A stretch of DNA of 64,000 nt from Syncephalis fuscata. Taxonomy: Eukaryota > Zoopagomycota > Zoopagomycetes > Zoopagales > Piptocephalidaceae. Under the pieces are notes generated by a model. The model saw only the letters and a list, made by a program, of their open reading frames with translations, was not told the DNA's origin and did not search any database. Location: the NCBI GenBank assembly GCA_025786725.1, contig JAHLTZ010000024.1:248001-312000 (forward strand). The letters are read 5' to 3'. A program made the position numbers and the translations under genes. Of the stretch, positions 48,456 through 59,190 are shown piece by piece (the stretch's first letter is position 1; every line of letters starts with the position of its first letter).

Positions 48456-49472
48456 ATGCCAATTCCTACGCTTTCTGTGCATCCGGCTGATATGTCACCC
48501 GATAATAGCCCAATGCGTCCCTTTTCTCGTTCTATCACGGCTGAAAATATGTCACGTTCCCCAACAGCCACAACCTCTACTGCACCGAACAATATGTCCA
48601 CCACATCACATCGATTTGAAAACGATGCATCGACTATCTATAGTCGATCGTCACATGACGGTAATTGGGCTTCGCGATTTGATGTCATGCTTTCTTCTTC
48701 GCCCAATGATAATACACTTCGTGATACTACTACAGCAGCTCACCTTGAGCGTCTTCATTGTCGCCGCCCTTCTGATGTTCCCCTGGCCATGCCTATCGCA
48801 GCATATACTGCTGCACCCACAGCGGACCGTACCAGTGATGAAAACAGCTGTCGTGCTGTTTCAGGTGACCCCGGCGCTGCCAGTATTAGTGAATTGCGAC
48901 GCCAACTAAGCGAAGCTGAGGCAGCGCTTATTGAAAATGTCTCGCAATGGAAATTCCATTGGCACGAGATGGCTGAGGTCGAACGGCTACGTCGATTGGT
49001 TCGTGAGGGAGAAAAGCAGCTTGTCCTACAAAAGGAGAATAGCTTGTCATCTGCCAAATCAGCTGGTAGAAATTCGTCATCCAACACGGCTGCAGCTGCT
49101 GTAGCACGTCGTCGTTCTAGCAGTTACACCCAGGCACGTGTGCCAGTTGTCGGCTGTTTGCCATTAAATTTTGCATCCGGTTTCCGTCGCAGTGTTGATC
49201 GGACCTTTTCTAATCAGCGTCGTCCATTGGAGAATACGGTCGTATCCACACCATCACCACCACCACCACCTTCTCCAGTACCAGTATCTCAGTATAACGA
49301 TAGCGACTATTGTGACATTACTAACGACTCTTTGAATGTTACATTTCATCATGCACGACGTGCCTCGTGGTCGTCTTGCGATAGCTCTGGACGCAAACGT
49401 GCCAATGCCATTTCTGAGTCACGTCCGGCATCACCACAAGTACAGCCACAGACCCATCATTACCAACAATAA
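48456..49472 (+). CDS. Ser-rich hypothetical protein with a short coiled coil
   Basis: Intronless, 338 residues, no family recognised. N-terminal 140 residues are Ser/Thr/Pro-rich; a charged helix about residues 147-195 (SELRRQLSEAEAALIE, EMAEVERLRRLVREGEKQL) is coiled-coil-like; then basic/Ser-rich and a proline run (PSPPPPPSPVPVSQYNDSDY), and RRASWSSC, a possible kinase site. Probably a disordered cytosolic regulator or scaffold. The start is the first ATG of the open frame. Confidence 0.65.
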   Translation: MPIPTLSVHPADMSPDNSPMRPFSRSITAENMSRSPTATTSTAPNNMSTTSHRFENDASTIYSRSSHDGNWASRFDVMLSSSPNDNTLRDTTTAAHLERLHCRRPSDVPLAMPIAAYTAAPTADRTSDENSCRAVSGDPGAASISELRRQLSEAEAALIENVSQWKFHWHEMAEVERLRRLVREGEKQLVLQKENSLSSAKSAGRNSSSNTAAAAVARRRSSSYTQARVPVVGCLPLNFASGFRRSVDRTFSNQRRPLENTVVSTPSPPPPPSPVPVSQYNDSDYCDITNDSLNVTFHHARRASWSSCDSSGRKRANAISESRPASPQVQPQTHHYQQ

Positions 49473-50003
49473 CTTCGTTTTTATTTTTAATTTGACAAAG
49501 TTATAAATGCTGTGTTTCTATATTTAGCGTATCCGTATATATATATATGTGCGTTATCAAAGCGATAACGATAGAGAAGTAGTGATGATTTAAAAAGTTT
49601 AAAGTTATATTAGTATTATTATTATTATTAAAATATTAGCATATTAGAATATTGTTACAACTCTGATTTTAAAAACTGTAAATTAGATGATCAATAATAC
49701 AGTGGAGTGGCTGCTTCATATTGATTTAATAATAAATTTATTTTTTATTAACCATTAAACAACACAACTTGATTATATTGTATTTATTGATATTAAATAA
49801 AACATGCTAGTTACGATACTTGAACAATTTGAATATTATTTACTAGATAATTTTAAGAAGGTGAATGTGTAATCAGTTGCATTACGGAGAGGAAGAATGA
49901 TTGGCTGGTTTCACGTCTGAATTCAATCGGACTTTTGTTATTTCTTGTTTTGTGTGTGAAAACATTATGTATATATATATTGCTACCATTACATTACGGT
50001 TCT
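49473..50003. other. Intergenic, AT-rich
   Basis: Nothing recognised; leads into an inverted repeat. Confidence 0.35.
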
Positions 50004-50376
50004 ATATTATACCACAAGTTTGGCATTTGGGCACAACATGTATTTTACGCTTTAATCCAATAGTTGTCATGTTTTCCAATGTTTTATTTTTAAATTTGTT
50101 ACAAACTTGGTTTGTTGAATACTCATCAACGTAAATAAACTCAATATTCAGCGCACCAATGAAAGACAAGCTATCTGTTCATATGCGACGAATCATTGCA
50201 ACTATCAAGTAATTAGCCAATAGTTCTAATAGTTTGTTGAATTTATTTAAGTTGCTAAGTTTAGGACAAGTCAAGTTTGTAACAAATTTAAAAATAAAAC
50301 ATCGAAAATATGACAGCTATTGGATTAAAGCGTAAAATACATGTTGTGCCCAAATGCCAAACTTGTGGTATAATAT
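50004..50376. repeat. Foldback element: 106-bp inverted repeat with 162-bp spacer
   Basis: Arm 50004-50109 is, with a handful of differences, the reverse complement of 50272-50376 (landmarks CACAAGTTTGGCATTTGGGC and its complement). The short plus-strand frame across the left arm (49901-50134) is not a gene. May be a miniature foldback transposon or a source of hairpin RNA. Confidence 0.75.
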
Positions 50377-50698
50377 GGACCATAATGTTATAGCTACTAA
50401 AAATATATAGCACGTTTTATTCAAAAATATTTAACATTCATTCATGCATTACTCAAAATGGAAGGTTTTATCAAGTGGGAGGATATATATGTATCATAAC
50501 TGGTTAAACGCATCTTAATAAGTAATGACAGCATGGTCTATTTTAAGTGGTGACATAAATGAGCCAAAGAATAAAACTGCAAAAAAGACATAAAATGCAG
50601 TATGTTCATTACAATTACTCATTATTTTGCACGATAAATACACTGTTCTTTGCTCTTACTTTTTCTACGTATTTTTTTAAAAACGAATTATAGATACG

Positions 50699-52267
50699 AT
50701 GACAATCATAAAGTGGAATCAACTTACAATGCTAAGCAGTGTCTTAGCATTGTTATTGATTGTTCAACCTATATATACTATACCGCGTAAAGTTGAAATG
50801 GCCGGATGTAAGTTATTATGTCAGGTACTGCATTCATTTATACTAATAACATCAATGCATAGTAAATCGGATAGCTAATCCACTGCAAGTAGGCAACGGC
50901 CTTAATATACCTGCTGAATTTGATCAGGATGACGAGATATCATGGGATCAACAATTAAATGGCAGAAATGTGGAGATTATATGTCGTGTACGAACTAATC
51001 TTAATAACCAATTTCTGTTTTTACAGGTACTTGTTAAATATTACCAATAATACAACCAATTATTAATCACAACATTTCAGGACCTTCAACGCAATCAAGC
51101 ATTATTACAAAATGATCCTGGGCACCAATATGTTTTACATCCATACGCATCGCTCATTCTTCGAGGCAAACTCTGCTTTATTATGCCTCAGTCATCTGAT
51201 AACAGCTTAAAAATAGCCATGCACCTACTTGCATCTCCTGATGACGATTTCGATTCACTCAGGGAAACACTATCATCTTCTGATAAAGCCAGAGCAACAT
51301 TACCATTTTTTATTAAAATAATACAAAGTAGGGCTAATCAGTATATTATGAACATACAAAATACTAAGTAACATGCAATTAATAGGTATTAATTATATTC
51401 ACAAAGTTGGATGGAGTGGTATTACTTCCGGCGTTTTTGGTAAGAACATACCACGTTAACATTTAAAAATACTACTAACTAGATATCATAGGTGCCGTTA
51501 TATTGAATTCTAACATAAAACCGATTATCAATGTCATGGAAATGCAACCAAAACGCATTGAATTTAGAAACAATGCCGTGGTATTGGTAAATCCACCTAA
51601 ACCAACCATTCTGTATTCTCCTGAATGGATCACAAATACTAAGATCGATCCGCGTAAAGCTGATCTATGGGAAATTGGCGAATTTCTTTATCTGAATAAA
51701 TACAGCAAGTATTATCTTAGCCCAAACGGTCATCCGGAACGAACAATAAGAGGCGCCTTTCCTAAGATATCAGATATACAACCGAACACTGGTGATATAA
51801 AAGAACAATTCAAAAAATTCATGCCTCATTTCAAGAAATTTATTGAAGAAAGCTATAGAAATGCTGTTAGAGTGGACAATAACAATCGAGCTGTTTTACT
51901 AAATACAAATACTGGCCTTCCAACAAATATCATTGCTACATCGCCATCGCCACTCAAACATATCCCTTTAACGCCAGAAATACTGAAATTACTAGAGCAT
52001 ATGCCGGATGATTTTCATGAAAATTCCCCTCTTACGACACATTCACGATTTTTAGCTAATGGATTTTTCCAATTGGGAATATATTGTAAAGTTACCAGCG
52101 AGTATATACAATATCCCAATGAATATGGGGCCATATTAGACATGATAAATAAGCTACTGCCAGTCAATGTTGAAGAACGGTTAACGCCAGAGCAATACTT
52201 GAGTCAGATTAATAGCAATGCAAATGCTAATCGTTTGAATCCATCTGGTCAACAATCTTCATCATAA
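50699..52267 (+). CDS. Secreted protein of unknown family
   Basis: Signal peptide MTIIKWNQLTMLSSVLALLL...YTIPRKVEMAG in exon 1. Following exons give NRIANPLQVGNGLNIPAEFD, WDQQLNGRNVEIICRVRTNL, DPGHQYVLHPYASLILRGKL and, after a 58-nt intron using GTAGGG, INYIHKVGWSGITSGVFGAV. The large last exon (51492-52267) reads YSPEWITNTKIDPRKADLWE, MPDDFHENSPLTTHSRFLAN and a Ser/Gln-rich end. Five exons, few cysteines, no recognised domain. A soluble secreted protein; role unknown. Confidence 0.7.
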
Positions 52268-53181
52268 ACGATTACTTTTAGTAATAAATATTGATATTGA
52301 TATTCAATTTTTTGGCATGCTAGTATACTGTATAAAATGTGTTTTTTTAGTACAATAATTAACACTAAATGGTACTGTAGAATATTATTCAGCATTTTAA
52401 CATCCGTTCATTCATGCTGGTTAAATAAAAATACAACAGTTCTTATTTTGATTTGGAAATTAACAATCATCTTTAGTTTGATATGCATCAATTAAAGAGG
52501 TCAATCGCTTATTTACCACATTTAATTATTTCAAATGTCAAATATAATACTTAGTATAGTTGTAAAACAAGCAATAGTTTAAATGTAAAGTCGTTTTTGT
52601 TGTTTATAATACCATGTTATAACATGTGCCGTTTTATACAGCTGTGTTGGTATTTATAATGCTGAAATACATCATCAAAAGGCATAATGTGCCAACAAAA
52701 CTACATGTAATCTTATGACACTTTGCAAGTTTACCAACATATTACTTCATTAACAGGCTGATATTTACAAACTGTAAGTTTTAAGCAGTTACCACTTGAC
52801 AAATAGTTTTCCAAGCTGTTTTCTTGAATGAATATCATTAATTTGATTACAAATTTTATAAATGTTTGGCAATTCTATAAATGCAAAATTGATTTACTTG
52901 GTATATATAGCACCTTTTATATAATAATCATAAATAACATTAGCTTGGATGAAAAGATATTATTCAATAAATATAATAAACAATTATATTATTTACACTA
53001 AAACTAATTGCAGTTTGCATGCTAACTATCACATATCTTTTTATATAATTCACTTGGTAATATAAATTATTAATATGAACATTATTTACAAGTTAAAGCA
53101 ATTAATTATATTTAACACAAGATAATCAAGCGTCTATGTTTACAGCCGGATAACATGTGATCCCGCCATGCTTCCTGAGAA
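52268..53181. other. Intergenic, AT-rich
   Basis: Convergent 3' flanks; no gene seen. Confidence 0.4.
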
Positions 53182-53823
53182 TTAACGATCTTTGTGCATA
53201 TACCAATCGATGGCTGCCGAGAAGGCCGCAAAGCCAGCACAGCCACCTACAACCATCTTGGGCCCACCTAATTATTACTATTCAGTTGTGCTGTTAATTA
53301 TAATTTGGCTATTAAACCTACCCTTGGCAGCAAGAATACCACCAGTAATACATCCAGCTGATACACTATTGTATAAATCATTGGTTGCACGATACTAAGG
53401 TTTATACAGTAAGCAATTCTGTAATCAAATAAACAAGCTATTGACACATACTGATTTGATATAACATTCCACGCCTGTATAAATAGCAGCTACTACCGCA
53501 AAATTTTTAGCAGATGAATAGCTTCGTTTGCCCATATCCTTGAAAACATCCTTCACTTGCTCCTTCAATTTTGGTTCCGGTCGATTCAAGTGCTGTTCAG
53601 GTGTGGAAAAGTCCAAACCCGCCATAAATAGACCAAATAACGCGCCGAGACCAAAACCTACACGCGTCATTACGTGCTAAGTAGTTGTCAATTTAACACG
53701 GCTATTAAACACTTACCGGCACCTCCACTGAATACTGTTTTAGCAGCACAAGATTCCATCACTTGATGTGCAATCTTTTGCTGGTCCGCTGTTGGCGGGT
53801 TTGAAAAATGAAAAAAACGACAT
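53182..53823 (-). CDS. TIM22: Mitochondrial inner-membrane translocase subunit TIM22
   Basis: Channel subunit of the TIM22 carrier translocase, inner membrane. AHQVMESCAAKTVFSG, GFGLGALFGLFMAGLDFSTP, DMGKRSYSSAKNFAVVAAIY, GVECYIKSYRATNDLYNS, AGCITGGILAAKGGPKMVVG and GCAGFAAFSAAIDWY are the Tim17/22/23 fold with the conserved MESC and G-x3-G helices. Four exons; the first intron ends at CGTGTAG. Starting at ATG 53823 gives MSFF, but the frame to MESC then needs one base fewer in the T7 run (53811-53817); otherwise translation would begin at 53759 (MESCAAK). Complete 3' end (MHKDR). Confidence 0.88.
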
Positions 53824-54441
53824 GGCCAATGAATGCTCAGTTAAACGGAGGGAAACGAAATAAAAGTATTTTTAGCATAAATTTTAATCTAATACGATAA
53901 CTATTATAATTAAATTCTAGTTATAATACTTACTGGTAATTATTCGATGCTTTAATAAATCTACTGAATTAAATAATTTCTAATAGAATTACGATTAAAA
54001 TGTACAAACTACGCTTAGTTAAATCTAGGTAGGATGAGGAATTTGCCATATTAACTTTTTAGTTAAAGTTAAACTTAAGGCATCGACTAATATAATGATT
54101 TGTAGTGAAGTATAGTACAATTAATAAACTACATGTACATTGTTCTAGAAAGGAGTAACCATAAGCGGTATTAATGGGTTACATCAATAATCCTTGGACT
54201 TGCTACTGTAATTCTTTGTAAACAACTGATATTCTCCTTGTTTTTAAACATACTTTATTAGCCACAGCTGTTGTTATTATTATTTTAGTATAGTCATCTA
54301 TATACAATATGATTACTGAAAAACTATGGAATCGCATGCAGCGACAAAGCGTATACTGAATAAAGCTTACGCAATACTGCCCTGGTTAAGGTAGTGTTGA
54401 CTGTTGAGTGGTTCATTGAACGTGTTGGGCTTATTCGCTCT
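53824..54441. promoter_or_regulatory. Divergent region, TIM22 / GAA1-like
   Basis: AT-rich upstream DNA for both genes. The true 5' end of the GAA1-like sequence may lie within 54.38-54.44 kb: the frame is open from 54376 but has no ATG there. Confidence 0.35.
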
Positions 54442-55218
54442 ATGGCCTATAGATATGTATCGCTTGTTGTAGGCATTGTGTGGTTTTTTGTTTTGCCGGT
54501 GCCTGAATACTCGCGAAATACATACATCTCTGAAAGTGCACTATTGCCAGGACTGGTAAGATGACCTGAGAGTGTATGAGTACAAATACGCTACAAATAC
54601 TTGCTACTGTCTATTAACTGAACTGTTATTGACAGCCATATACACGCTTCAGAAGCGAGAATGCAGATTGGGTAGTTGATTTACAGCTGAATTGGACACA
54701 TTACTGCAACAGAATAAAGGCGCTGAGTAAGTAATAGACGCGTAACAGTATTTACTACTAATATGTTAAATTATTAGTGCCATTAAGCGAGTCTACAATG
54801 AATTTAATCAATTGGGATTTACTACTGCGAACAGCATGTGGATCCACGTTCTTCGAGTGATTATTTACACCAGCCAGCTGTCAATGTCTATGGAATTCTC
54901 GATGGACAGCGTGCTGATCATGCAGAGGCACTTGTGTTGGCAGCACCTTGGTTTTCGATTACTGGTCGATGTAAGTCGATAGATGTACAGTATGAGTAAC
55001 TGATTTAGTCACTAACATACTATATAGCAAATGCCCGTGGTATTGCTATGATGCTAGCAATTGCCAAAGTATTCAAAGGTCGGTCATCATTAATGATACT
55101 GCGTTTGAATGACTAACACACATAGACTTGACAATGTGGGCCAAGGATGTGGTATTTGTTATACCAGCTGGAGAACAAGGCCAGATTGACTGGCTTAGTG
55201 CCTATCATAATACGACAG
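54442..55218 (+). pseudogene. GAA1: GPI transamidase subunit GAA1, 5' part only, two frame breaks
   Basis: GAA1 is a multi-span ER membrane subunit of the GPI transamidase. Recognisable: the first TM segment YVSLVVGIVWFFVLPVPEYS, NTYISESALLPGL, AELDTLLQQNKGAE, QPAVNVYGILDGQRADHAEA followed by LVLAAPWF, RGIAMMLAIAKVF and WAKDVVFVIPAGEQGQIDWL with SAYHNTT, in five exons (ends 54555, 54726, 54970, 55078, 55218). Frame breaks (one base short each) at 54678-54684 and 54826-54834. After 55218 no exon continues the family: the remaining lumenal domain (over 100 residues) and C-terminal membrane spans are absent. Probably a truncated, decaying copy; alternatively a misassembled functional gene. Confidence 0.65.
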
Positions 55219-56615
55219 GTAAGTCAATTGGAATATATTGATTGTAAATAGTAAAAGTAACTGAAATAAGCGTGACAGCCATTGAAAGCTAACACATATG
55301 CTGCTGTTTGACAGATATGAGATTGGTGCTGTAACTATATCATTCGCAAAATGTCAGATGGTTGGGGAGTTGATTAGAGACTATTTAATTTGTAAGTAAT
55401 TGAAGCAAGGATAAATGTTAAATGTATTAACTATATGAATAGTAACTCTGTCGATGGTTACAGCTTTATAGAATTAGCACTTAAAAGATTTAATAAGAAA
55501 CCAGCCGATTTAGCAGTTTTGTTTATATTTATTAAATGTATGTTGAGTGATATCATTACACTTGCTATCCTGTCATCTCAAACGCAATCCACAGCTGATG
55601 ACTCAGATGTAAGTGAATTAGTATGTTAATTTGTTATCTTTGTATGGGCACATTGTCCAAATAAAATATAAATATTATGGTGATATGGCTGCTTGTACAA
55701 TTGCATACATCGGCATGCATGTGTTTGTGTTTCTGTGTGCATGTTTAAAGTCTTTTGGGCACTATAATAATTGCATCAGTATGATCATTCAAATAAAATG
55801 TTAATTAGAATGCATATTTAATGTTTAATGTATATATCATGCATTGAATAGTGCTTTTAGCCACTAATACAATAGCTATACATAATTTATAAAGTAGATA
55901 ATATAACATTAAGCAAATTAACAAACTATTATTAATTAATGAAAATATTAGCATCTATGTATATAGAATATTGCAGTAACGAATAAACAATGATGCACGG
56001 ATATGGGCATAATAATATATTCAGATGCAGTGCCAATACTGACTAGTAAGCGTAATGGATAGCCATTGGTTATAGATACTGTTCAGTAGTTATGATGACT
56101 ATTTGTAAATATATACACTGTATTACTGAACAAATAAGTTATATTTGAATATTATCTGTTTCTGTGTTGTCTAGTAAATTGCATTTGATGTACACAATTA
56201 TAACAAAATGCAGACAATAAACGGTATTTCTAATGGATAATATTGCTAAAATAGCCACAACTTGTTTAATGCATCATTGATTTTAAATTGCAAGACATAA
56301 AAACACAGCCTGAATACATAATGTATAACTGCAATTTCAAACCTATTATTCTATTCAGATTATTGCCATATAAATCATTTGCGCAACAGGGCTCTGGCTG
56401 ATTAATATGCCACGAACTGTTACTGTGCATTCAGCTTTGAGCATATCTGACTAGAGCAGTCTGATAAACATGGTTCAACATTTTGACATATAGCTACATG
56501 CCATTTAATAGCATTGCAATGAAAACAAACGGTTTATTTCTGTAATCAGATTACAATGTCAAATTAACTGTACATGCAAACCAGTCGGTCCATTTTAGTA
56601 ACTTTAAAAGTAAAA
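55219..56615. other. Degenerate / gene-free region after GAA1 fragment
   Basis: Two open stretches (about 55310-55390; 55435-55629, hydrophobic middle LAVLFIFIKCMLSDIITLAI) could be relic exons but do not join in frame by any splice pair I could find. The rest is AT-rich. Confidence 0.3.
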
Positions 56616-56631
56616 GTTTACTACACTAGTA

Positions 56632-56826
56632 TTACTGTTGCATTGGTGCCCCACGCCATTTTGGATGCATGAAAAGGTTGGGAATTGAGTTTGCTGGTGA
56701 AAACGACAATAAAGACACAGAATGTGCCATCATTGTTTCTGTAGAACCGATGTATTTAGTCAGCATCACGCGGTCAAAATGCATATCAGCACTGTAAAGG
56801 TTGATAGATGTATTTATACTGTACAT
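56632..56826 (-). other. Possible orphan 3' exon
   Basis: A minus-strand frame ending in a stop reads ADMHFDRVMLTKYIGSTETM...HPKWRGAPMQQ after a good acceptor (CTTTACAG). Composition is protein-like, but no upstream exon or family is recognised. Low confidence. Confidence 0.25.
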
Positions 56827-57032
56827 GTATTGAATGGTTGAAATTGCTACATTATTTGCACAAATGCTGAACAGGTTGAAGTGAGGCTATGGTTACACAA
56901 TACTATACCATCAATATGTTTGTATGCATATGATTCAAGCCCTCACATAAATGACCAGTTATAGTTTCATATTGCACATTAATGGTGTAGTTCATGCAGT
57001 ACAACATGTTGCCATCTCGGCATAACCATAGA

Positions 57033-57042
57033 TTTAAATAGC
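57033..57042 (+). promoter_or_regulatory. TATA-like element of the micro-exon gene
   Basis: TTTAAATAGC 144 bp before the ATG, in a promoter paralogous to that at 28410-28620. Confidence 0.55.
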
Positions 57043-57176
57043 CCACAAGATACACACAACCAACTAGTAGTTTATCATCGCACTCTACTTTCTGCTAAAT
57101 ACTCACTACTACCCACTCTATATCGTCACACTCTATTGTTCATTTTACTTGTTTGTTCTAACAAATCAATATTATC

Positions 57177-59190
57177 ATGAAGCTTTCTATTGCCGTTATC
57201 TGCGCCATTATTGGCGCTTTTGTGGCTACTACAGCCATGGTAGATGCTATGCCAACCCATGTCCGTCGTGGTATGCTGAAATCACAATAACTAGCTATCC
57301 ATTTAATCTACTACTGCTTATGTCGCCAATCTAACTTTTCTAGATGGCAAGCAATTTCATATATCAATTAACTATATGCTAATAACATGCCATACACCAC
57401 GTGTATCCAATGACATGTAGCAATAGAACGTGAGGAACAATATATATTAACTAGCTAAATACCAATCATATATCATCCACTGTGTGTATTCAATAAATTG
57501 CATTAATAGTTGGTAAGTGGAACTGTATATTGACCAGCTATATATCAGTCATATGCTATCTATTGTAGATTTAATAGTTGTGTTAATAGAATGTAAGTAA
57601 CATTGCATATCAATCATCATATACGCATCATGCGTCATTCATTACGTGTATTTGATAATTCCTATTAATAGCTCGTAAGTATTATTGTATATCAATGAGC
57701 TATATACTAACCATATGTCATAATTTTGTACTTTTGATAACTTGCACTGATAGTTGGTAAGTTCAGCTATCTATTAGCCAACTACGTATTAATGATATGC
57801 CATTAATTATGTGTATTTAATAACTTGTATTAATAGAGGGTAAGTAGCATTACATATCAACTAGATTCTTTATTAATTGTATGGCATTCGTCGTGCGTAT
57901 TTAATAAATTGCATTGATAGCTCGTAAGTAGTATTGCATTAAGCAACTATGCACTAATCGTATGCTACATGCTGTGTGTATTTAACAATCTGACGCTAAC
58001 AGCTCGTAAGTGGTATTGTATAGCAGTTAGTTATGAGCTAATTAAATACTGTGCGTTATGTGTGCTTGATAACTTATATTAATAGAGGGTAAGTACATTG
58101 TATATTAACCATATACTAAAATATGTTGGACACTGTATTTAACAATTTGTATTAATAGCTAGTAAGTGGCATTGCATATTAATCAGATATATAATAACCA
58201 TACATCATTTATCATGGCACTTGATAATTTATTAATAGAACGTAAGTGACATTTATACTAACTTGTATTCTGTGTATGTTTAATGACTTTTATTAATAGC
58301 TCGTAAGCGACATTATATAGTAATAATTATACATTAATTATATGACATGTAACGTGTTTCCAACAACGTTTACTGATAGTTAGTAAGTGGAGCTTTATAC
58401 CAACTAGCTATGGAATAATCATATGACATGTATCGTGTTTGCTTACTAACTTTTATTGATAGTCAGTGAGTGGCATTGTACATTAACTAGCTATATACCA
58501 ATTATATACATTTACTATATGTATTTAATAACTTGCATTGATAGTTCGTAAGTGACATTATATAGTAATTGACTACATACTACTGATTATGTGCATCTAC
58601 TAAATTACACTAATAGATAGTGGGTGGTATTGTAGATTGACTGGCTATATACTAACCATATGCCATGTACGCTTCGTATTTGATAAATTATATTAATAGC
58701 TAGTAAGTGGTATTTTATATCACCTAAATACATACTGAGTACATGATATACACTATTTGTACTTGATTATTATATTAATAGGACGTAAGTGGCATTGTAT
58801 GCTAATCAGCTACATACTAGACATATGCTATGTACTGTGTTTATTCAATACACGCGTTAATAGAAGGTAGGTGAAATTGTACATTAAATAGCTATGCACT
58901 AATCGTACGCCATGTATCGTATGTGTTTAATGCCTTGTATGAATAGGAAGTAGGTGCCATTTTATATTAACCAATTGCATACTAATCCTATATCATCTAT
59001 CATTTACACTTACTAACTTGCATTAATAGAAGGTACATTGCATCCATATTAATCAATTACATACTAAGCATATGATATACATTGTGCGCGTTTAATAACC
59101 TGTATTAATAGATGGTTAGTTATATTACATATTCCTGCATTATGTGCCAACTATACGACATGTGGTATATCATTTATAACTATAGAATAA
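57177..59190 (+). CDS. Secreted-peptide gene with 23 consecutive 3-nt micro-exons
   Basis: Exon 1 (57177-57270) encodes a signal peptide (MKLSIAVICAIIGAFVATTA, then MVDAMPTHVRR) and ends in phase 1 before GTATGC. Micro-exons of exactly 3 nt start at 57344, 57427, 57510, 57590, 57672, 57754, 57837, 57921, 58003, 58086, 58159, 58239, 58300, 58380, 58463, 58545, 58617, 58700, 58782, 58864, 58947, 59030, 59112; the last exon starts at 59186. The 24 introns are 58-81 nt, homologous to one another, all ending AG, all starting GT except one GC (57347). The spliced frame adds 24 sense codons (Asp-Glu-Leu-Glu ... Gly-Lys-Asp-Glu), then TAA at 59188: 55 residues. The mature part is hydrophilic and Cys-free. 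Function unknown; splicing is predicted, not observed. Confidence 0.7.
57271..59185 (+). repeat. Tandem array of 24 homologous introns
   Basis: Unit consensus about 80 nt: GTAAGTGGCATTGTATAT..., then ACTAGCTATATACTAATCAT, ATGCCATGTA..GTGTATTT, and AATAACTTGCATTAATAG. The TACTAAY block in mid-unit resembles a branch-point sequence. Splice-site ends are conserved whereas the intervening triplets vary freely, the opposite of an ordinary minisatellite. Donors are mostly GTAAGT for the first sixteen micro-exons and weaken over the last seven (GTGGGT, GTAGGT twice, GTACAT, GTTAGT). Confidence 0.85.

Noticed and set aside
53192-53398. Plus-strand frame with one membrane segment
   Set aside because: Antisense to the last exons of TIM22, which match the family well.
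57177-57289. Reading exon 1 straight through gives a 37-residue peptide ending at a TAA at 57287-57289
   Set aside because: A donor (GTATGC) precedes the stop and is followed by the regular intron array whose spliced frame stays open; the unspliced reading remains possible as an intron-retention product.
57271-59185. CRISPR array or ordinary satellite
   Set aside because: About 80-nt diverged repeats with 3-nt gaps in a eukaryotic genome; splice-site ends are conserved while gaps vary, which neither model predicts.
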